From Desulfurobacteriaceae bacterium (GTDB lineage Bacteria; Aquificota; Aquificia; Desulfurobacteriales; Desulfurobacteriaceae): 64,000 bases of DNA. The stretch is from the NCBI GenBank assembly GCA_027068415.1, contig JAMOTD010000006.1, forward strand, positions 1 to 64,000, written 5' to 3'. The notes beneath the pieces are model-generated. The model saw only the letters and a list, made by a program, of their open reading frames with translations. It made no database searches and was not told the DNA's origin. Positions 16,078 through 24,757 of this stretch are shown in pieces. Position 1 is the first letter of the stretch. Every line of letters begins with the position of its first letter. The translations under genes and the position numbers were made by a program.

Positions 16078-16491
16078 TTAATCTCTATGGTAGGGGCTTC
16101 CCCTGTTTATCTCTTGAGCTCTAAAGAGCTGCTCAAGTAAGACTATACGGGCAACGTCGTGCTGAAGGGTGAGTTTTGAGAGGGAGAGGAGCAAATCGGC
16201 CTTCTCCTTAACCTCCTCAGAAAGGCCGTCGGCACCGCCGATTAAGAAGGTTATTGTCGGGTGCTTTTCAACTATTTTCGCAAATTCTCTGGAAGTCACC
16301 TCCCTCCCCTTTTCGTCAAGGGCAACAATAAAGCCCTTTGCCTTTTTTAAGAGCCTTTCCCCCTCCTCTTCCCTGCTCTTCCCCTTTTTAACCTCAATTA
16401 CCTCAAGGTTCCTGACCTTTTTAAAGTAGTGCTCCTGAGCCTCTTTAAAGTGAGGAGCAATCTTCCCTACCGCAACAACCCTAAGCTTCAT
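16078..16491 (-). CDS. rlmH: 23S rRNA pseudouridine-1915 N3-methyltransferase
   Basis: 137 residues, the usual length of RlmH, a SPOUT-fold methyltransferase that modifies helix 69 of 23S rRNA on assembled ribosomes. Family features are the start MKLRVVAVGKI, FIVALDEKGREVTSREFA, TFLIGGADGL for the knotted SAM site, and the ending RIVLLEQLFRAQEINRGSPYHRD. It overlaps rsfS by 11 bases; rsfS next to rlmH is a common arrangement. Confidence 0.97.
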   Translation of the reverse strand: MKLRVVAVGKIAPHFKEAQEHYFKKVRNLEVIEVKKGKSREEEGERLLKKAKGFIVALDEKGREVTSREFAKIVEKHPTITFLIGGADGLSEEVKEKADLLLSLSKLTLQHDVARIVLLEQLFRAQEINRGSPYHRD

Positions 16492-16855
16492 TCTTAACTT
16501 CTTCGGGAAGTAGCTGGCCTACCTCAAGTTTGGGAGCGTCAAGCCACAAACTCTCAAGGTTGTAGAGCTCCCTGAACTCGGGCTTAAAGACGTGAACTAT
16601 CACATCTCCGAAGTCCATCAAAATCCAGTTTGCGTTTTCGTAGCCCTCAACGCTTACCGGCAAAATTCCCTGCTCTTTAAACTTCCTCTTTATCTCGTCC
16701 GCAATGGTTCTGGCGTGGGTATCGGAAGAGGCCGTAAGAATTAAAAAGAAATCGGCCAGCGAGCTTAACCCCCTAAGGTCTATCACCACAGGGTTTTCGG
16801 CCTTCTTGTCAAGGGCACTCTTTAAAGCAAGTTTAACTTTTTCAAGACTGTCCAA
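16481..16855 (-). CDS. rsfS: Ribosomal silencing factor RsfS
   Basis: 124 residues. RsfS binds uL14 and blocks subunit joining when nutrients are low. The family core is visible in DLRGLSSLADFFLILTASSDTHARTIADEI, GYENANWILMDFGDVIVHVF and the ending REFYNLESLW-like segment. The gene lies 16 bases after the BamD-like gene and overlaps rlmH. Confidence 0.95.
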   Translation of the reverse strand: MDSLEKVKLALKSALDKKAENPVVIDLRGLSSLADFFLILTASSDTHARTIADEIKRKFKEQGILPVSVEGYENANWILMDFGDVIVHVFKPEFRELYNLESLWLDAPKLEVGQLLPEEVKNEA

Positions 16856-16871
16856 CCTTTTACCTCCTCCT

Positions 16872-17822
16872 TTAAATGGTTTCCTTAATCTTCCACCAGA
16901 TTGAGCGCTTAATGGGGTTAATTACAGGTTCAACTTCAAGGTGTTTTGCTCCGTTGAGTATCTCAAGGGCTCTAACCCCGTAAGGGGAGTTGGGGTACTC
17001 CTTGGCGACCTGAGAGAGAATTTCTCTGCCCTTCTGTCTGTTTTCCTTAGCCACCTTTTTCCACCTCTCTATGTCCTTTTCTATAAGCTCTATTCTGTTT
17101 TTGGCCACTCTTCTCTCGTCGGGGTCATCTGATTTCAGCCTCTCCCTTCCCCTCTCAAGGCTTCTCTTTAACCTCTCTATCTCATCTTTGGCCTGAAGGG
17201 GAGTGTAGTAGTAAGCCCTTCCGATAAGGTAGTTAAGCCTGTCGGGGCTCTCAACGTCCGAGTACTTTCTCTTTACCCTCTCGTAGCGCTTGATTGAGGC
17301 GGTAAACTTCCTGAGCATATCGTAAGTTCCGGCTATGTAAATCTGGTGCTCTGCAAGGATTTTGCGGGCTATTTTCCTATACTCCTTGGCCTTTTTTACC
17401 CTCGGGTCGTTAGGGTAGCGCTTGATAAAACGGTTAAAAATTGAATAGGCCTTCTCTGCAAAAGTAACGTCCCACTCGGGGCCTTTAACTAAGTTTAGGT
17501 AGCAGACTCCAAGCCTGAAGAGGGCGTCTTTAGCACGGGGGGATGCAGGGTAGAGCTCCAAGAACTCCTCATAGTTTAATGCGGCGTTCTCGTAGTCGCC
17601 GTCGTTAAAGTAGGCGTCTGCAAGGGCAATTTTTGCAATTTCTTGCTCTTTGGGAGAGAGCTCCCCGCTTAAAGCCTTCTCAAGGAGGAAGGCTGCCTTA
17701 CCCCAGTCCTCCTGAGAGGCGGCCTCTATTCCCTTCCTGTACTGCTCCTGAGAGGTTTTCGGGATTTTCTCACAGGAGCCCAGGGCTACAAGAACGGCAA
17801 TTCCCAATAGGACTCTCTTCAT
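16872..17822 (-). CDS. bamD: BamD/ComL-like outer-membrane lipoprotein with TPR repeats
   Basis: 316 residues from the ATG at 17820-17822, chosen because a lipoprotein signal follows at once: KR, a hydrophobic stretch and the lipobox LGSC (about 14-17). AGAGGAA precedes it. TPR-type repeats include AKIALADAYFNDGDYENAALNYEEFLELYP and AKDALFRLGVCYLNL, the classic BamD pattern. A long charged helical insert (RLKRSLERGRERLKSDD) and a basic tail are extra. BamD helps fold beta-barrel proteins in the BAM complex. A longer frame begins at 17855. Confidence 0.8.
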   Translation of the reverse strand: MKRVLLGIAVLVALGSCEKIPKTSQEQYRKGIEAASQEDWGKAAFLLEKALSGELSPKEQEIAKIALADAYFNDGDYENAALNYEEFLELYPASPRAKDALFRLGVCYLNLVKGPEWDVTFAEKAYSIFNRFIKRYPNDPRVKKAKEYRKIARKILAEHQIYIAGTYDMLRKFTASIKRYERVKRKYSDVESPDRLNYLIGRAYYYTPLQAKDEIERLKRSLERGRERLKSDDPDERRVAKNRIELIEKDIERWKKVAKENRQKGREILSQVAKEYPNSPYGVRALEILNGAKHLEVEPVINPIKRSIWWKIKETI

Positions 17823-17869
17823 CAAATTCCTCTCTAAGTCAGTTGTAGCTGCCATTAATATAGCACAGG

Positions 17870-19375
17870 CTAACCTCTTGAGATTAAATACTTCTCAACG
17901 TGGTAGTGCTCAACGGGGATAATCTTTATCTCTACACAGTAGAGCTCCGATATCCTGTCAAGAATCTCCTTCTCCTCGTTTTTCAGCTTTTCACAGACGG
18001 AGGGATTGGCGTAAACCCTTATTACGGTCGTGTTTTTAAAGTTTGCCTTAAGGATTCTGAGGAGCTCCCTCTCAATCTCAAATGAGACGGTTTCAAGGGA
18101 CTTTACCCTGCCCCTTCCCTCACAGTAGGGACAGGTCATAGTCAGAGTTTTACCCAGGCTCTTCTTTACCCTCTTTCTCGTCATCTCAACCAAACCCAAG
18201 TCGGACATGCTGACAATTTTCGTCCTCGCCCTGTCTTTACTAAGCTCCCTCTCTAAAGTTTCAAGGAGGAGCTGCTTGTTTTCCGGGTTTCTAAGGTCAA
18301 TAAAGTCAATTACTATTATCCCGCCGATGTCCCTAAGCCTCAGCTGGCGGGCAATCTCTTTGGCTGCCTTCAGGTTTATCTCAAGGGCGGTCTCCTCAAT
18401 TGAGGAGCTCTTTTTGAACTTCCCGCTGTTTACGTCAATTGAAACCAAGGCCTCGGTCTCGTCTATCACTATGTAGCCGCCGCCGGGAAGGTAAACTTTA
18501 CGGGCTAAAGCCTTCTCTATGGCCTCCTCTATCTGAAACTTCTCAAAGAGGGGTATCTCTCCCTTGTAGAGCTTTATCCTGCCGGCAAGTTTTGGAATGA
18601 AGGCCTTTGCAAAGGAGAGAGCCCTCTCGTACTCGGCGAGGGAATCTATTATTACCTCGCTTACCTCTTCGGTAAGAAGGTCTCTCAGGGTTTTGGGAAC
18701 TATCTCAAGGTCTTGATAGAGAAGAGAGGGAGGAGGTTTCTTTTCCGCCTTCTCCTTTAGGCCCTCCCAGACCTTAATGAGGTAGTTTAAGTCCCTTTCA
18801 AGCTCTTCTTTACTTGCACCCTCGGCGGCAGTCCTGACTATTATCCCGTAGTCGGGAGGTTTTATCTCCTCAGCAATTTTCCTTAACCTCTCCCTCTCCC
18901 CATCGTTGGTTATCCTCCTTGATAGGCCGACCCTGTTTATCGTGGGAAGGAGCACGAGGTAGTGGCCGGGGATTGTTATGTTAGTGGTGATTCTGGGACC
19001 TTTCGTTCCGACCGGCTCTTTTATAACCTGAACAAGGAGCTCCTGCCCTTCAGAGAGAACCTCCTCAACGGGAGGGAGCTCCAGCTCCTCTCCCTCAACG
19101 GCAAACTCCTCATCCTCAAACTGAAAGCTGATTGCCTCCTTAACGTAGAGAAAGGCCTTCTTCGGCAGGCCTATGTCAACGAAGGCGGCCTGAACGGCCG
19201 GAACGATTTTTGAGACTTTACCCTTATAGATGTTCCCTACTACGCCCCTTTTCTCTTTCCTCTCAACGTAAAACTCGGTCAGCTGCCCTTCTTCAAGAAC
19301 GGCAATCCTTACCTCTTTCGTAAGGGCGTTTATGAGAATCTGCTTAGAGGGGGTAGAGCTCTTTCCTGACAACAT
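17870..19375 (-). CDS. rng: Ribonuclease E/G family endoribonuclease
   Basis: About 501 residues. The S1 domain near the N-terminus has GNIYKGKVSKIVPAVQAAFVDIG. The DNase I-like catalytic domain carries VDIDVNSGKF-type residues (ALVSIDVNSGKFKKSS) and GGIIVIDFIDL with the metal-binding Asp residues. The zinc link TCPYCEGRG follows, then the small domain. It lacks the long disordered tail of RNase E, so it is RNase G-like and should process rRNA and mRNA. The ATG at 19375 is preceded by GGGAAG; a start at 19393 is possible. The 5' end overlaps the radical-SAM gene. Confidence 0.93.
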   Translation of the reverse strand: MLSGKSSTPSKQILINALTKEVRIAVLEEGQLTEFYVERKEKRGVVGNIYKGKVSKIVPAVQAAFVDIGLPKKAFLYVKEAISFQFEDEEFAVEGEELELPPVEEVLSEGQELLVQVIKEPVGTKGPRITTNITIPGHYLVLLPTINRVGLSRRITNDGERERLRKIAEEIKPPDYGIIVRTAAEGASKEELERDLNYLIKVWEGLKEKAEKKPPPSLLYQDLEIVPKTLRDLLTEEVSEVIIDSLAEYERALSFAKAFIPKLAGRIKLYKGEIPLFEKFQIEEAIEKALARKVYLPGGGYIVIDETEALVSIDVNSGKFKKSSSIEETALEINLKAAKEIARQLRLRDIGGIIVIDFIDLRNPENKQLLLETLERELSKDRARTKIVSMSDLGLVEMTRKRVKKSLGKTLTMTCPYCEGRGRVKSLETVSFEIERELLRILKANFKNTTVIRVYANPSVCEKLKNEEKEILDRISELYCVEIKIIPVEHYHVEKYLISRG

Positions 19376-21788
19376 CGGCACTTCCCAAATCAAGCTCCAT
19401 TATGTTTAGTATATCTTGAACGTTCAGGCTTTTTCCGTCTTTAACTCTAACATCTACCCTCACCCTATTCCCCTCCTCTTCGGCGGCCAAAATCCACTCT
19501 TTAAGGTTAACCTCCTTTCCTTTCCTCGTAAGGGCTTTCTCCCCCTTTAGTGCGCTTAAGTTAAACTCCCTCTTGGGCTTAATAAGGTAGGTTAGCCTCT
19601 TTACTCTCTCTGCCAAGCTCTCCTTAAGCCCCAGCTCAACAAAGCCTTTAAACCTCAAACCTTCCGGGAGGAAGCCGGCCGACTCCTTAATAAACTTCCC
19701 GAAGTCAAACTCCTCACTGCTGAGCTCCACCTCAACAACCTCCCCCAGCCCCTCAACGCCTACGGGAAGGCCGAAGAGTATGTTGAGTTTCGGGTGGGGG
19801 TTAAAGCCCTGAGAGTACCTGAGGGGAGCTCCGAACCTCCTTAAAGTCCTCGTAAAAGCTCTGGTAAGGTCTAAGAGGGAGAGGAATCTTGCAAAACCCC
19901 TCTTCTCAAAAATCAGGGCAACCTTCCTCTTCAGAGGAAACTCCCTCTTGGGACGGGGAGGAACTTCAAACTCAATCCTTTCGGGAATGGGAAACTCCTT
20001 CAGCTTCTTAATTTCCTCCGGAGTACAGGCTCCGCAGGCGTGGCAGCCGACGATTCGGCAGTCGGGAGTCCAGAGCTCCTTTTTAGCCTTAACAAGCTCC
20101 CTCAGTAAGAACTTCTTAGAAACCACCCCCTCAATAAAGTCCCAGGGGAGCTCCTCCTCTAAATCTCTCCTCCCCAGCTCCCGCTCAAGGTCAACTCCGC
20201 TCCTCTCAAAGGCTCTGAGCCAGCCTTCCCAGTTAAAGTACTCGTCCCAGCCGTCAAGCTGGCAACCCTGTCTGTGGGCCTCAAACAGGAGCCCTGCAAC
20301 TTCCTCTCCGCCTCTGGTTAAGACGGCCTCAATTGTTGACTGCCTGTAGTCGTGGAACCTGAGGGTGAAGCTCTTGGGAGCTCTCCTCTTTATAAAGGAA
20401 ATCTTCTCCCTTACCTCTTCTTCTTGCGCAAAGGGCTCCCACTGGAAGGGAGTAAAGGGCTTGGGAACGAAAATTGAGATTCCCGCCGCAAGGTGCTTCC
20501 TTCCCCTATACCTCTTTCCGATTTTGTGAATCTGCCAGAGCATATCAACGAGAGCCTTAACGTCGCTCCACTCCTCAAAGGGAAGGCCAATCATAAAGTA
20601 GAGCTTGAGCCTGTTCCAGCCGCGGCTGAAGAGCCCTTCAACGGCATTAAAGAGGTCTTCGTTGGTTAAGTCTTTGTTTATTACCCTCCTTAGTCTATCG
20701 GAGCCGACTTCGGGGGCAAGGGTAAAACCGGTCTTTTTAACCTGCATTATCTGGGAGGCCAGGTCGGGGTTGAAGCCCTTAACCCTCATTGAGGGAAGGG
20801 AGAGGGAAATCATCTCCCTGTAGCACAGCTCCATAACTTCGGGAACCAAGCGATTAAAACGGCTGTGGTCTGAGATGGAGAGTGCCGAGAGGGAGGCCTC
20901 CTCGTAGCCGGTATTCTTATAGGTCTCCTCAACCAGCTTCCTTACCAGCTTCTCGTCCCTTTCCCTATAGGGCCTGTAGATGTAGCCCGCCTGACAGAAG
21001 CGGCAACCCCTCAAACATCCCCTTGCGGCCTCAACGGCAATTCTGTCCTGAGCGGTTTCAACGGTCGGAACGGGGGGAGAGGTGTGATAGTAGCCCTTTG
21101 GAACGCCCGTAAAGACGGCCTTTTTAACCGGATACCTTCCGAAACGGGGAACCCAGACTCCCCTTACCCTCCTTACCTCTTTCAGGAAATCCTCCCTCGT
21201 TCCGCCGCCCCTCTTAACCTCTCTGAAGAGCTCTCCGATTTCAACAAGCGTCTCCTCACCGTCGCCGATTGAGAAGAGGTCAACAAAGGGGGCAAGGGGA
21301 ACGGGGTTGTAAACGCAGGGGCCACCTGCAAAGACAATCGGGTACTTCCACCCTTCCCTCTCCTCGGAAAAGAGGGGAACCCCTGCAAGCTCAAGGAGTT
21401 TAAGCGCATTGGTGTAGGTAAGCTCGGAGGAAAAGGAGAGCCCCCAAAGGTCGTACTCCCTGACGGGCTTCATCTCCTCTAAGGTGTAGAGGGGAATTCC
21501 CCTCTCTTTCAGGAAGGCCTGCATGTCGGGGCGGGGAAGGTAGGCCCTGTGCATAAGGGCAAACCCGCTTGAGTTGACGAGGTGGTAGAGAATTTTCCCG
21601 CCTATGTGGGAGGAACCCACCTCGTAGAGGTCGGGGTATGAGAGGACGAAGCGGACCTCCCTTTCGGAGAACTTGGGAGCTCTCAGGTTGAGCTCTAAGG
21701 GGAAGTATGAGGCGGGCTTTTTAACTTTGTAGAGCTCTGTTATCTCTTCCCTCAGTCTATCTTTAAGGCTAAAGCTGGTCGTCGTCAA
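19344..21788 (-). CDS. Radical SAM protein (TIGR03960 type) fused to a DUF2344 domain
   Basis: About 814 residues. The N-terminal part has the B12-binding-like region (SYPDLYEVGSSHIGGKILYHL). The radical SAM cluster motif CLRGCRFCQAGY (about 260-271) has the three cysteines. A second Cys-rich motif, CRIVGCHACGAC, lies near 600. The last 230 residues (LIFEKRGFARFLSLLDLTRAFTRTLRR, YSQGFNPHPKLNILFGLPVGVEG) are a DUF2344 domain. This fusion is usually next to rng, as here; its reaction is not established. I prefer the TTG at 21788 because GGGGGAG lies five bases upstream; the frame stays open to 21845. Confidence 0.88.
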   Translation of the reverse strand: MTTTSFSLKDRLREEITELYKVKKPASYFPLELNLRAPKFSEREVRFVLSYPDLYEVGSSHIGGKILYHLVNSSGFALMHRAYLPRPDMQAFLKERGIPLYTLEEMKPVREYDLWGLSFSSELTYTNALKLLELAGVPLFSEEREGWKYPIVFAGGPCVYNPVPLAPFVDLFSIGDGEETLVEIGELFREVKRGGGTREDFLKEVRRVRGVWVPRFGRYPVKKAVFTGVPKGYYHTSPPVPTVETAQDRIAVEAARGCLRGCRFCQAGYIYRPYRERDEKLVRKLVEETYKNTGYEEASLSALSISDHSRFNRLVPEVMELCYREMISLSLPSMRVKGFNPDLASQIMQVKKTGFTLAPEVGSDRLRRVINKDLTNEDLFNAVEGLFSRGWNRLKLYFMIGLPFEEWSDVKALVDMLWQIHKIGKRYRGRKHLAAGISIFVPKPFTPFQWEPFAQEEEVREKISFIKRRAPKSFTLRFHDYRQSTIEAVLTRGGEEVAGLLFEAHRQGCQLDGWDEYFNWEGWLRAFERSGVDLERELGRRDLEEELPWDFIEGVVSKKFLLRELVKAKKELWTPDCRIVGCHACGACTPEEIKKLKEFPIPERIEFEVPPRPKREFPLKRKVALIFEKRGFARFLSLLDLTRAFTRTLRRFGAPLRYSQGFNPHPKLNILFGLPVGVEGLGEVVEVELSSEEFDFGKFIKESAGFLPEGLRFKGFVELGLKESLAERVKRLTYLIKPKREFNLSALKGEKALTRKGKEVNLKEWILAAEEEGNRVRVDVRVKDGKSLNVQDILNIMELDLGSADVVRKELYPL

Positions 21789-22311
21789 ACCACTCCCCCG
21801 TGTCAAAGTAGTCAAACTCGTCCTCCGGAGGGTTTCCGAGATCAAACTCCTTCACTGATTCCTCCTCGTGAGGGGAAATCTCTTCTTCCTCTTTGGGCTC
21901 TTTTGCCTCAACAATTACCGGGTGGGAAAGGAGAGAGCCGAACAGAAGGCCTGCGGCAACTCCCGTAAAAACGGGAAGGTAGGGAAAAAGCGGCTCTAAG
22001 GTGTTCGGGGAAGATTGTCTAAAGAGCTTTTTAACTTCCTGAGGGGAGACGGGAACTCTGACCTCCTCTTTCCCGTCGGAGATTACTACTACAAAGCTCT
22101 CGCCTTCCCTCTCAATTGAGAACTTCCTTATTGAATCGGCAGAGAAAAACTTGACTCCGGTTCCGCCGGCGTAGGTTATGCCGCTATCTGTGAAAATGAG
22201 GGAGCTCCCGTCTAAGCCCCTCACCTCAACCTTTCTCTCCTGCCGTCCCTTTGAAAGGGTGAAGAGGATAATCAGGGCTAAAAAAATCAGGAGGAAGAGA
22301 AATATTCCCAT
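21769..22311 (-). CDS. Membrane protein of unknown function with acidic tail
   Basis: About 180 residues. One N-terminal membrane segment (IFLFLLIFLALIILFTL), a soluble beta-rich middle part (VEVRGLDGSSLIFTDSGITY, KFSIEREGESFVVVISDG), a second hydrophobic segment near 110-130, and a very acidic C-terminus ending DDDQL. No family recognised. The ATG at 22309-22311 follows GAGG; a GTG four codons earlier is possible. It overlaps the alkyltransferase-like gene upstream by about 86 bases and the radical-SAM gene downstream. Confidence 0.65.
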   Translation of the reverse strand: MGIFLFLLIFLALIILFTLSKGRQERKVEVRGLDGSSLIFTDSGITYAGGTGVKFFSADSIRKFSIEREGESFVVVISDGKEEVRVPVSPQEVKKLFRQSSPNTLEPLFPYLPVFTGVAAGLLFGSLLSHPVIVEAKEPKEEEEISPHEEESVKEFDLGNPPEDEFDYFDTGEWFDDDQL

Positions 22312-22573
22312 ACCCGGCCTCACAGAACGAGTAAAACTTTAAAAGCTCAGCCTTCCAAATCTCTAAAGGCTCGTTAGTAAAATTTATTCCTAAATTCCTA
22401 AGAAACTTAAAGTACCCTGAAGAGGGACGGCCGGTAGCCTTTAAGACAACGACCGAGCCGGGGAGAACGCCGTACCGGAAGTAGAAGAGCTTGCACACCG
22501 GATGAAGAACTTTAGAAACCAAACGGGGAGAAGGAATTCCCAGCTCTCGGGCTACCTCCCCGTAGGTTATCAA
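22226..22573 (-). CDS. Alkyltransferase-like (MGMT-fold) protein without the acceptor Cys
   Basis: 115 residues from a TTG start. ITYGEVARELGIPSPRLVSKVL matches the winged-helix DNA-binding part of O6-alkylguanine-DNA alkyltransferases (xTYGEIAxxLGxxxxARAVGxAL). Where those enzymes have PCHRVV, this has PGSVVV, followed by an SSGY that fits the usual GGY. The alkyl-acceptor Cys is thus missing, as in ATL proteins, though ATLs mostly keep PWHR. The family's N-terminal helix (SLFRLASLLLKV) is open in frame upstream, but lacks ATG, GTG or TTG, so a CTG start is possible. The last third overlaps the next gene. Confidence 0.5.
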   Translation of the reverse strand: MITYGEVARELGIPSPRLVSKVLHPVCKLFYFRYGVLPGSVVVLKATGRPSSGYFKFLRNLGINFTNEPLEIWKAELLKFYSFCEAGYGNISLPPDFFSPDYPLHPFKGTAGEKG

Positions 22574-22625
22574 TTCTCTACCACAGCCGACCTTAAGGAG
22601 AAGAGAGGCCAGCCGGAAAAGGGAC

Positions 22626-23306
22626 TCAGAAGCGATAGCTCACCCCCACTAAAAAGGTCTTGTCGGTGTGGTATTGGGCGTCGTCGGGGAGGAGGTTCTG
22701 GTAATCCACCCTGTAGGAGACGTTCAGCGAGAGCTCCCTGCTGAAAGGAACCTTAAAGGTAGTCCTTGAGTGGATAAAGTAATCGTCTCCGTCCTTCAGG
22801 GAGAGCTGGTACGAGAGGCTCTGCTCAAAGGTAAGATTGGAGGTAAGCTTCCTCGCATAATCACCCTTAAGCTCGGCCTGTGAGTAAGTAGAGCTCCCAC
22901 CTCCGGTAAAGTCGTTATAGGTGTAGGTTAGCCTTCCCGAAAGGGTAAAGTCCCTGTTTACCTTCCACGATAGACCCGGCCCGAGGCCACCCCTAAAGTC
23001 GTACCCGGAGAAGGGGTCTCTGAAGGCAAAGCCGTAGAGCTCCAAGAGGAGCCTGTCCGAGAGTTTCCTCCCGGCAACGCCCTCAAGGTTCAGGCGGTTT
23101 GCCGTCTCCTCTCCGCTATCCCTCTTGTAGAGGTAATCGCCCTTTGAGGAGAGCTCCCAAGCCGAGAGCTCCCTCTCTACCTGGTAGGAGAGAGCCAGCG
23201 TATCGGTGTCGCTGTTTCCTGAAGTCTGGGTAAAAGAGACGGTAAGCTCACCAGAGGCCAGCGCAACGGAGGGAAGAAGAGAAAGAACTATAAGAAGTCT
23301 CTTCAT
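22626..23306 (-). CDS. DUF481-family outer-membrane beta-barrel protein
   Basis: 226 residues. A signal peptide (MKRLLIVLSLLPSVALA) precedes a run of amphipathic beta strands of alternating residues, and the protein ends in Tyr-Arg-Phe, the C-terminal aromatic signature for BAM-assisted insertion. The start ELTVSFTQTSGNSDTDTLALS is the typical DUF481 opening. The function of this family is unclear. The ribosome site GAGGTGGAG lies next to the ATG. Confidence 0.85.
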   Translation of the reverse strand: MKRLLIVLSLLPSVALASGELTVSFTQTSGNSDTDTLALSYQVERELSAWELSSKGDYLYKRDSGEETANRLNLEGVAGRKLSDRLLLELYGFAFRDPFSGYDFRGGLGPGLSWKVNRDFTLSGRLTYTYNDFTGGGSSTYSQAELKGDYARKLTSNLTFEQSLSYQLSLKDGDDYFIHSRTTFKVPFSRELSLNVSYRVDYQNLLPDDAQYHTDKTFLVGVSYRF

Positions 23307-23362
23307 ACTCCACCTCTCTACTAATTTGTGGGCGGTTAAAAACTATCCCCGGAAGAGCGAAA

Positions 23363-24046
23363 ATGGAGAGGTATAATTCAGCAAACCTTCCGGAGGTTCC
23401 TTCCTTGGGTGGAAAAATCTACGAGAACCTGAAATCTTTCGCAATTGCCCTCGCCTTAGCCCTCCTAATTAGAACCTTCATAGTTCAGTCCTTCCACATT
23501 CCTTCGGGCTCAATGATACCGACCCTTTTAATCGGGGATTTTATTCTGGTTGACAAAATAACCTACCGCCTGAGAGAGCCCGAAAGAGGAGACGTTGTCG
23601 TCTTCCACTTCCCCTTAAACGAGGAGGTTTACTACGTAAAGCGAATCGTAGGAATTCCGGGAGACAAGGTTGAGGTAAAGGATGGGAAGCTCTACGTAAA
23701 CGGAAAGCCCTGTAAATATCAGTTTGTGGGTAACTACTCCTATCGGGAGAACGGGAAGTTTTATAAGGGGGAACTCTACTACGAGTTTCTACCCAAAAAA
23801 GACAGCGGAGTAAAGAAACACCTGATTTTAAAGACCGGGAGCCAGGGGGATAACACGGAAGTTTTCGTAGTTCCCAAAGGGAAGTACTTCATGATGGGGG
23901 ATAACAGGAATAACAGTTACGACAGCCGCTACTGGGGGTTTGTTGACAGGGATAAAATTGTGGGAATTGCAAGAATTATCTTCTTCTCGTGGGACGGCCA
24001 GAAACACATGCCAAGGTTTAACAGGTTCTTCAGGCTAATTGACTGA
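23363..24046 (+). CDS. lepB: Signal peptidase I
   Basis: 227 residues. It removes signal peptides at the outer face of the inner membrane. One N-terminal membrane segment (SFAIALALALLIRTFIV) is followed by the catalytic Ser in HIPSGSMIPTL (Ser near 50) and the general-base Lys in YYVKRIVGIPGD (Lys near 93). GDNRNNSYDSRYWGFV is the conserved box E. The gene is divergent from the DUF481 gene and convergent with the HU gene. Confidence 0.97.
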   Translation: MERYNSANLPEVPSLGGKIYENLKSFAIALALALLIRTFIVQSFHIPSGSMIPTLLIGDFILVDKITYRLREPERGDVVVFHFPLNEEVYYVKRIVGIPGDKVEVKDGKLYVNGKPCKYQFVGNYSYRENGKFYKGELYYEFLPKKDSGVKKHLILKTGSQGDNTEVFVVPKGKYFMMGDNRNNSYDSRYWGFVDRDKIVGIARIIFFSWDGQKHMPRFNRFFRLID

Positions 24047-24068
24047 TAGGGGGGCAAGAGCCCCCCTA
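24047..24068. terminator. Strong bidirectional terminator between lepB and HU
   Basis: A 9-bp stem, TAGGGGGGC / GCCCCCCTA, with an AAGA loop, is followed on the plus strand by TATATTTATTT. It begins at the base after the lepB stop and ends six bases before the HU stop on the other strand. Confidence 0.88.
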
Positions 24069-24073
24069 TATAT

Positions 24074-24373
24074 TTATTTCTTCCTCTTCTTCTTGAGCTC
24101 CTTCTCGGTAGCCTCTTTGAGGTCCTTTCCGGGCTTGAAGGCAGGAACGAGCTTAGCGGGAACCTCAACCTTCTCGCCTGTCTTGGGATTCCTTGCAACT
24201 CTGGGAGCCCTCTCCTTCATGAGGAAGGTTCCAAAGCCCCTGATTTCTACCTTGTCGCCTTTCTTGAGGGCCTCAGTAACCACCTCAATAAAGGCGTTGA
24301 GAGCCGCTTCGGCGTCCTTTTTTCTGATGTTTGCTTTTTCTGCGATTGCGGCGACGAGTTCGCTCTTTGTCAT
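24074..24373 (-). CDS. hup: HU-family DNA-binding protein
   Basis: 99 residues. HU bends and compacts DNA as a dimer. MTKSELVAAIAEKANIRKKDAEAALNAF is the helical dimer part, GDKVEIRGFGTFLMKERAPRVARNPKTGEKVEVPAKLVPAFKPGK the beta saddle and arms with the conserved GFGTF and RNPKTG. A Lys-rich tail (KELKKKRKK) extends beyond the usual length, as in some thermophiles. The ribosome site is AAGGAGGGAG. Confidence 0.96.
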   Translation of the reverse strand: MTKSELVAAIAEKANIRKKDAEAALNAFIEVVTEALKKGDKVEIRGFGTFLMKERAPRVARNPKTGEKVEVPAKLVPAFKPGKDLKEATEKELKKKRKK

Positions 24374-24426
24374 GCCGCTCCCTCCTTATATTGGTTTAAA
24401 GTCAAGTGTTTCAAGACTTTACCTTG

Positions 24427-24455
24427 AAAATACAATTTTAGCTCTTTATTGTCAA
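24427..24455 (-). promoter_or_regulatory. Promoter of the HU gene
   Basis: TTGACA (24450-24455), a 17-base spacer and TATTTT (24427-24432) on the minus strand. The -35 overlaps the yggU stop. A second weaker pair, TTGAAA with ATATAA 17 bases on, lies nearer the gene. HU can thus be expressed strongly, apart from the upstream operon. Confidence 0.7.
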
Positions 24456-24757
24456 GGTATTTCCTCAACTTTAACACCCAGTTTTTCTTGCAAGCGTGCA
24501 AAATCTATCCCCTCTATTAAAACCCTCTTAACTCTACTGGTCTGGCCGGCTACTATTGAAATTGAGCTCTTGGGAACCTTGAGCTCCTTTGAAAGGAGTT
24601 CTATGAGAGCCTTATTAGCCTTCCCTCCCTCCGGAGGAGCCGTCACTTTCACCTTCAGTCTTCCCGCCTCTACCTTCTCCACCCTGTTCCTTGAGGCCTT
24701 GGGCTGGAGCTTCACCTCTATCTCTATTCCCTCTTTCCTTCTTCTTGCCTGCAGCAT
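24452..24757 (-). CDS. YggU/DUF167-family protein
   Basis: 101 residues. EIEVKLQPKASRNRVEKVEAGRLKVKVTAPPEGGKANKALIELLSKEL matches the DUF167 family over its full length (the family marker is PPxxGKANxAL). The function is unknown. The ATG at 24757 lies 143 bases inside the frame of the upstream DivIVA-like gene, which is an unusually long out-of-frame overlap. Confidence 0.85.
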   Translation of the reverse strand: MLQARRRKEGIEIEVKLQPKASRNRVEKVEAGRLKVKVTAPPEGGKANKALIELLSKELKVPKSSISIVAGQTSRVKRVLIEGIDFARLQEKLGVKVEEIP

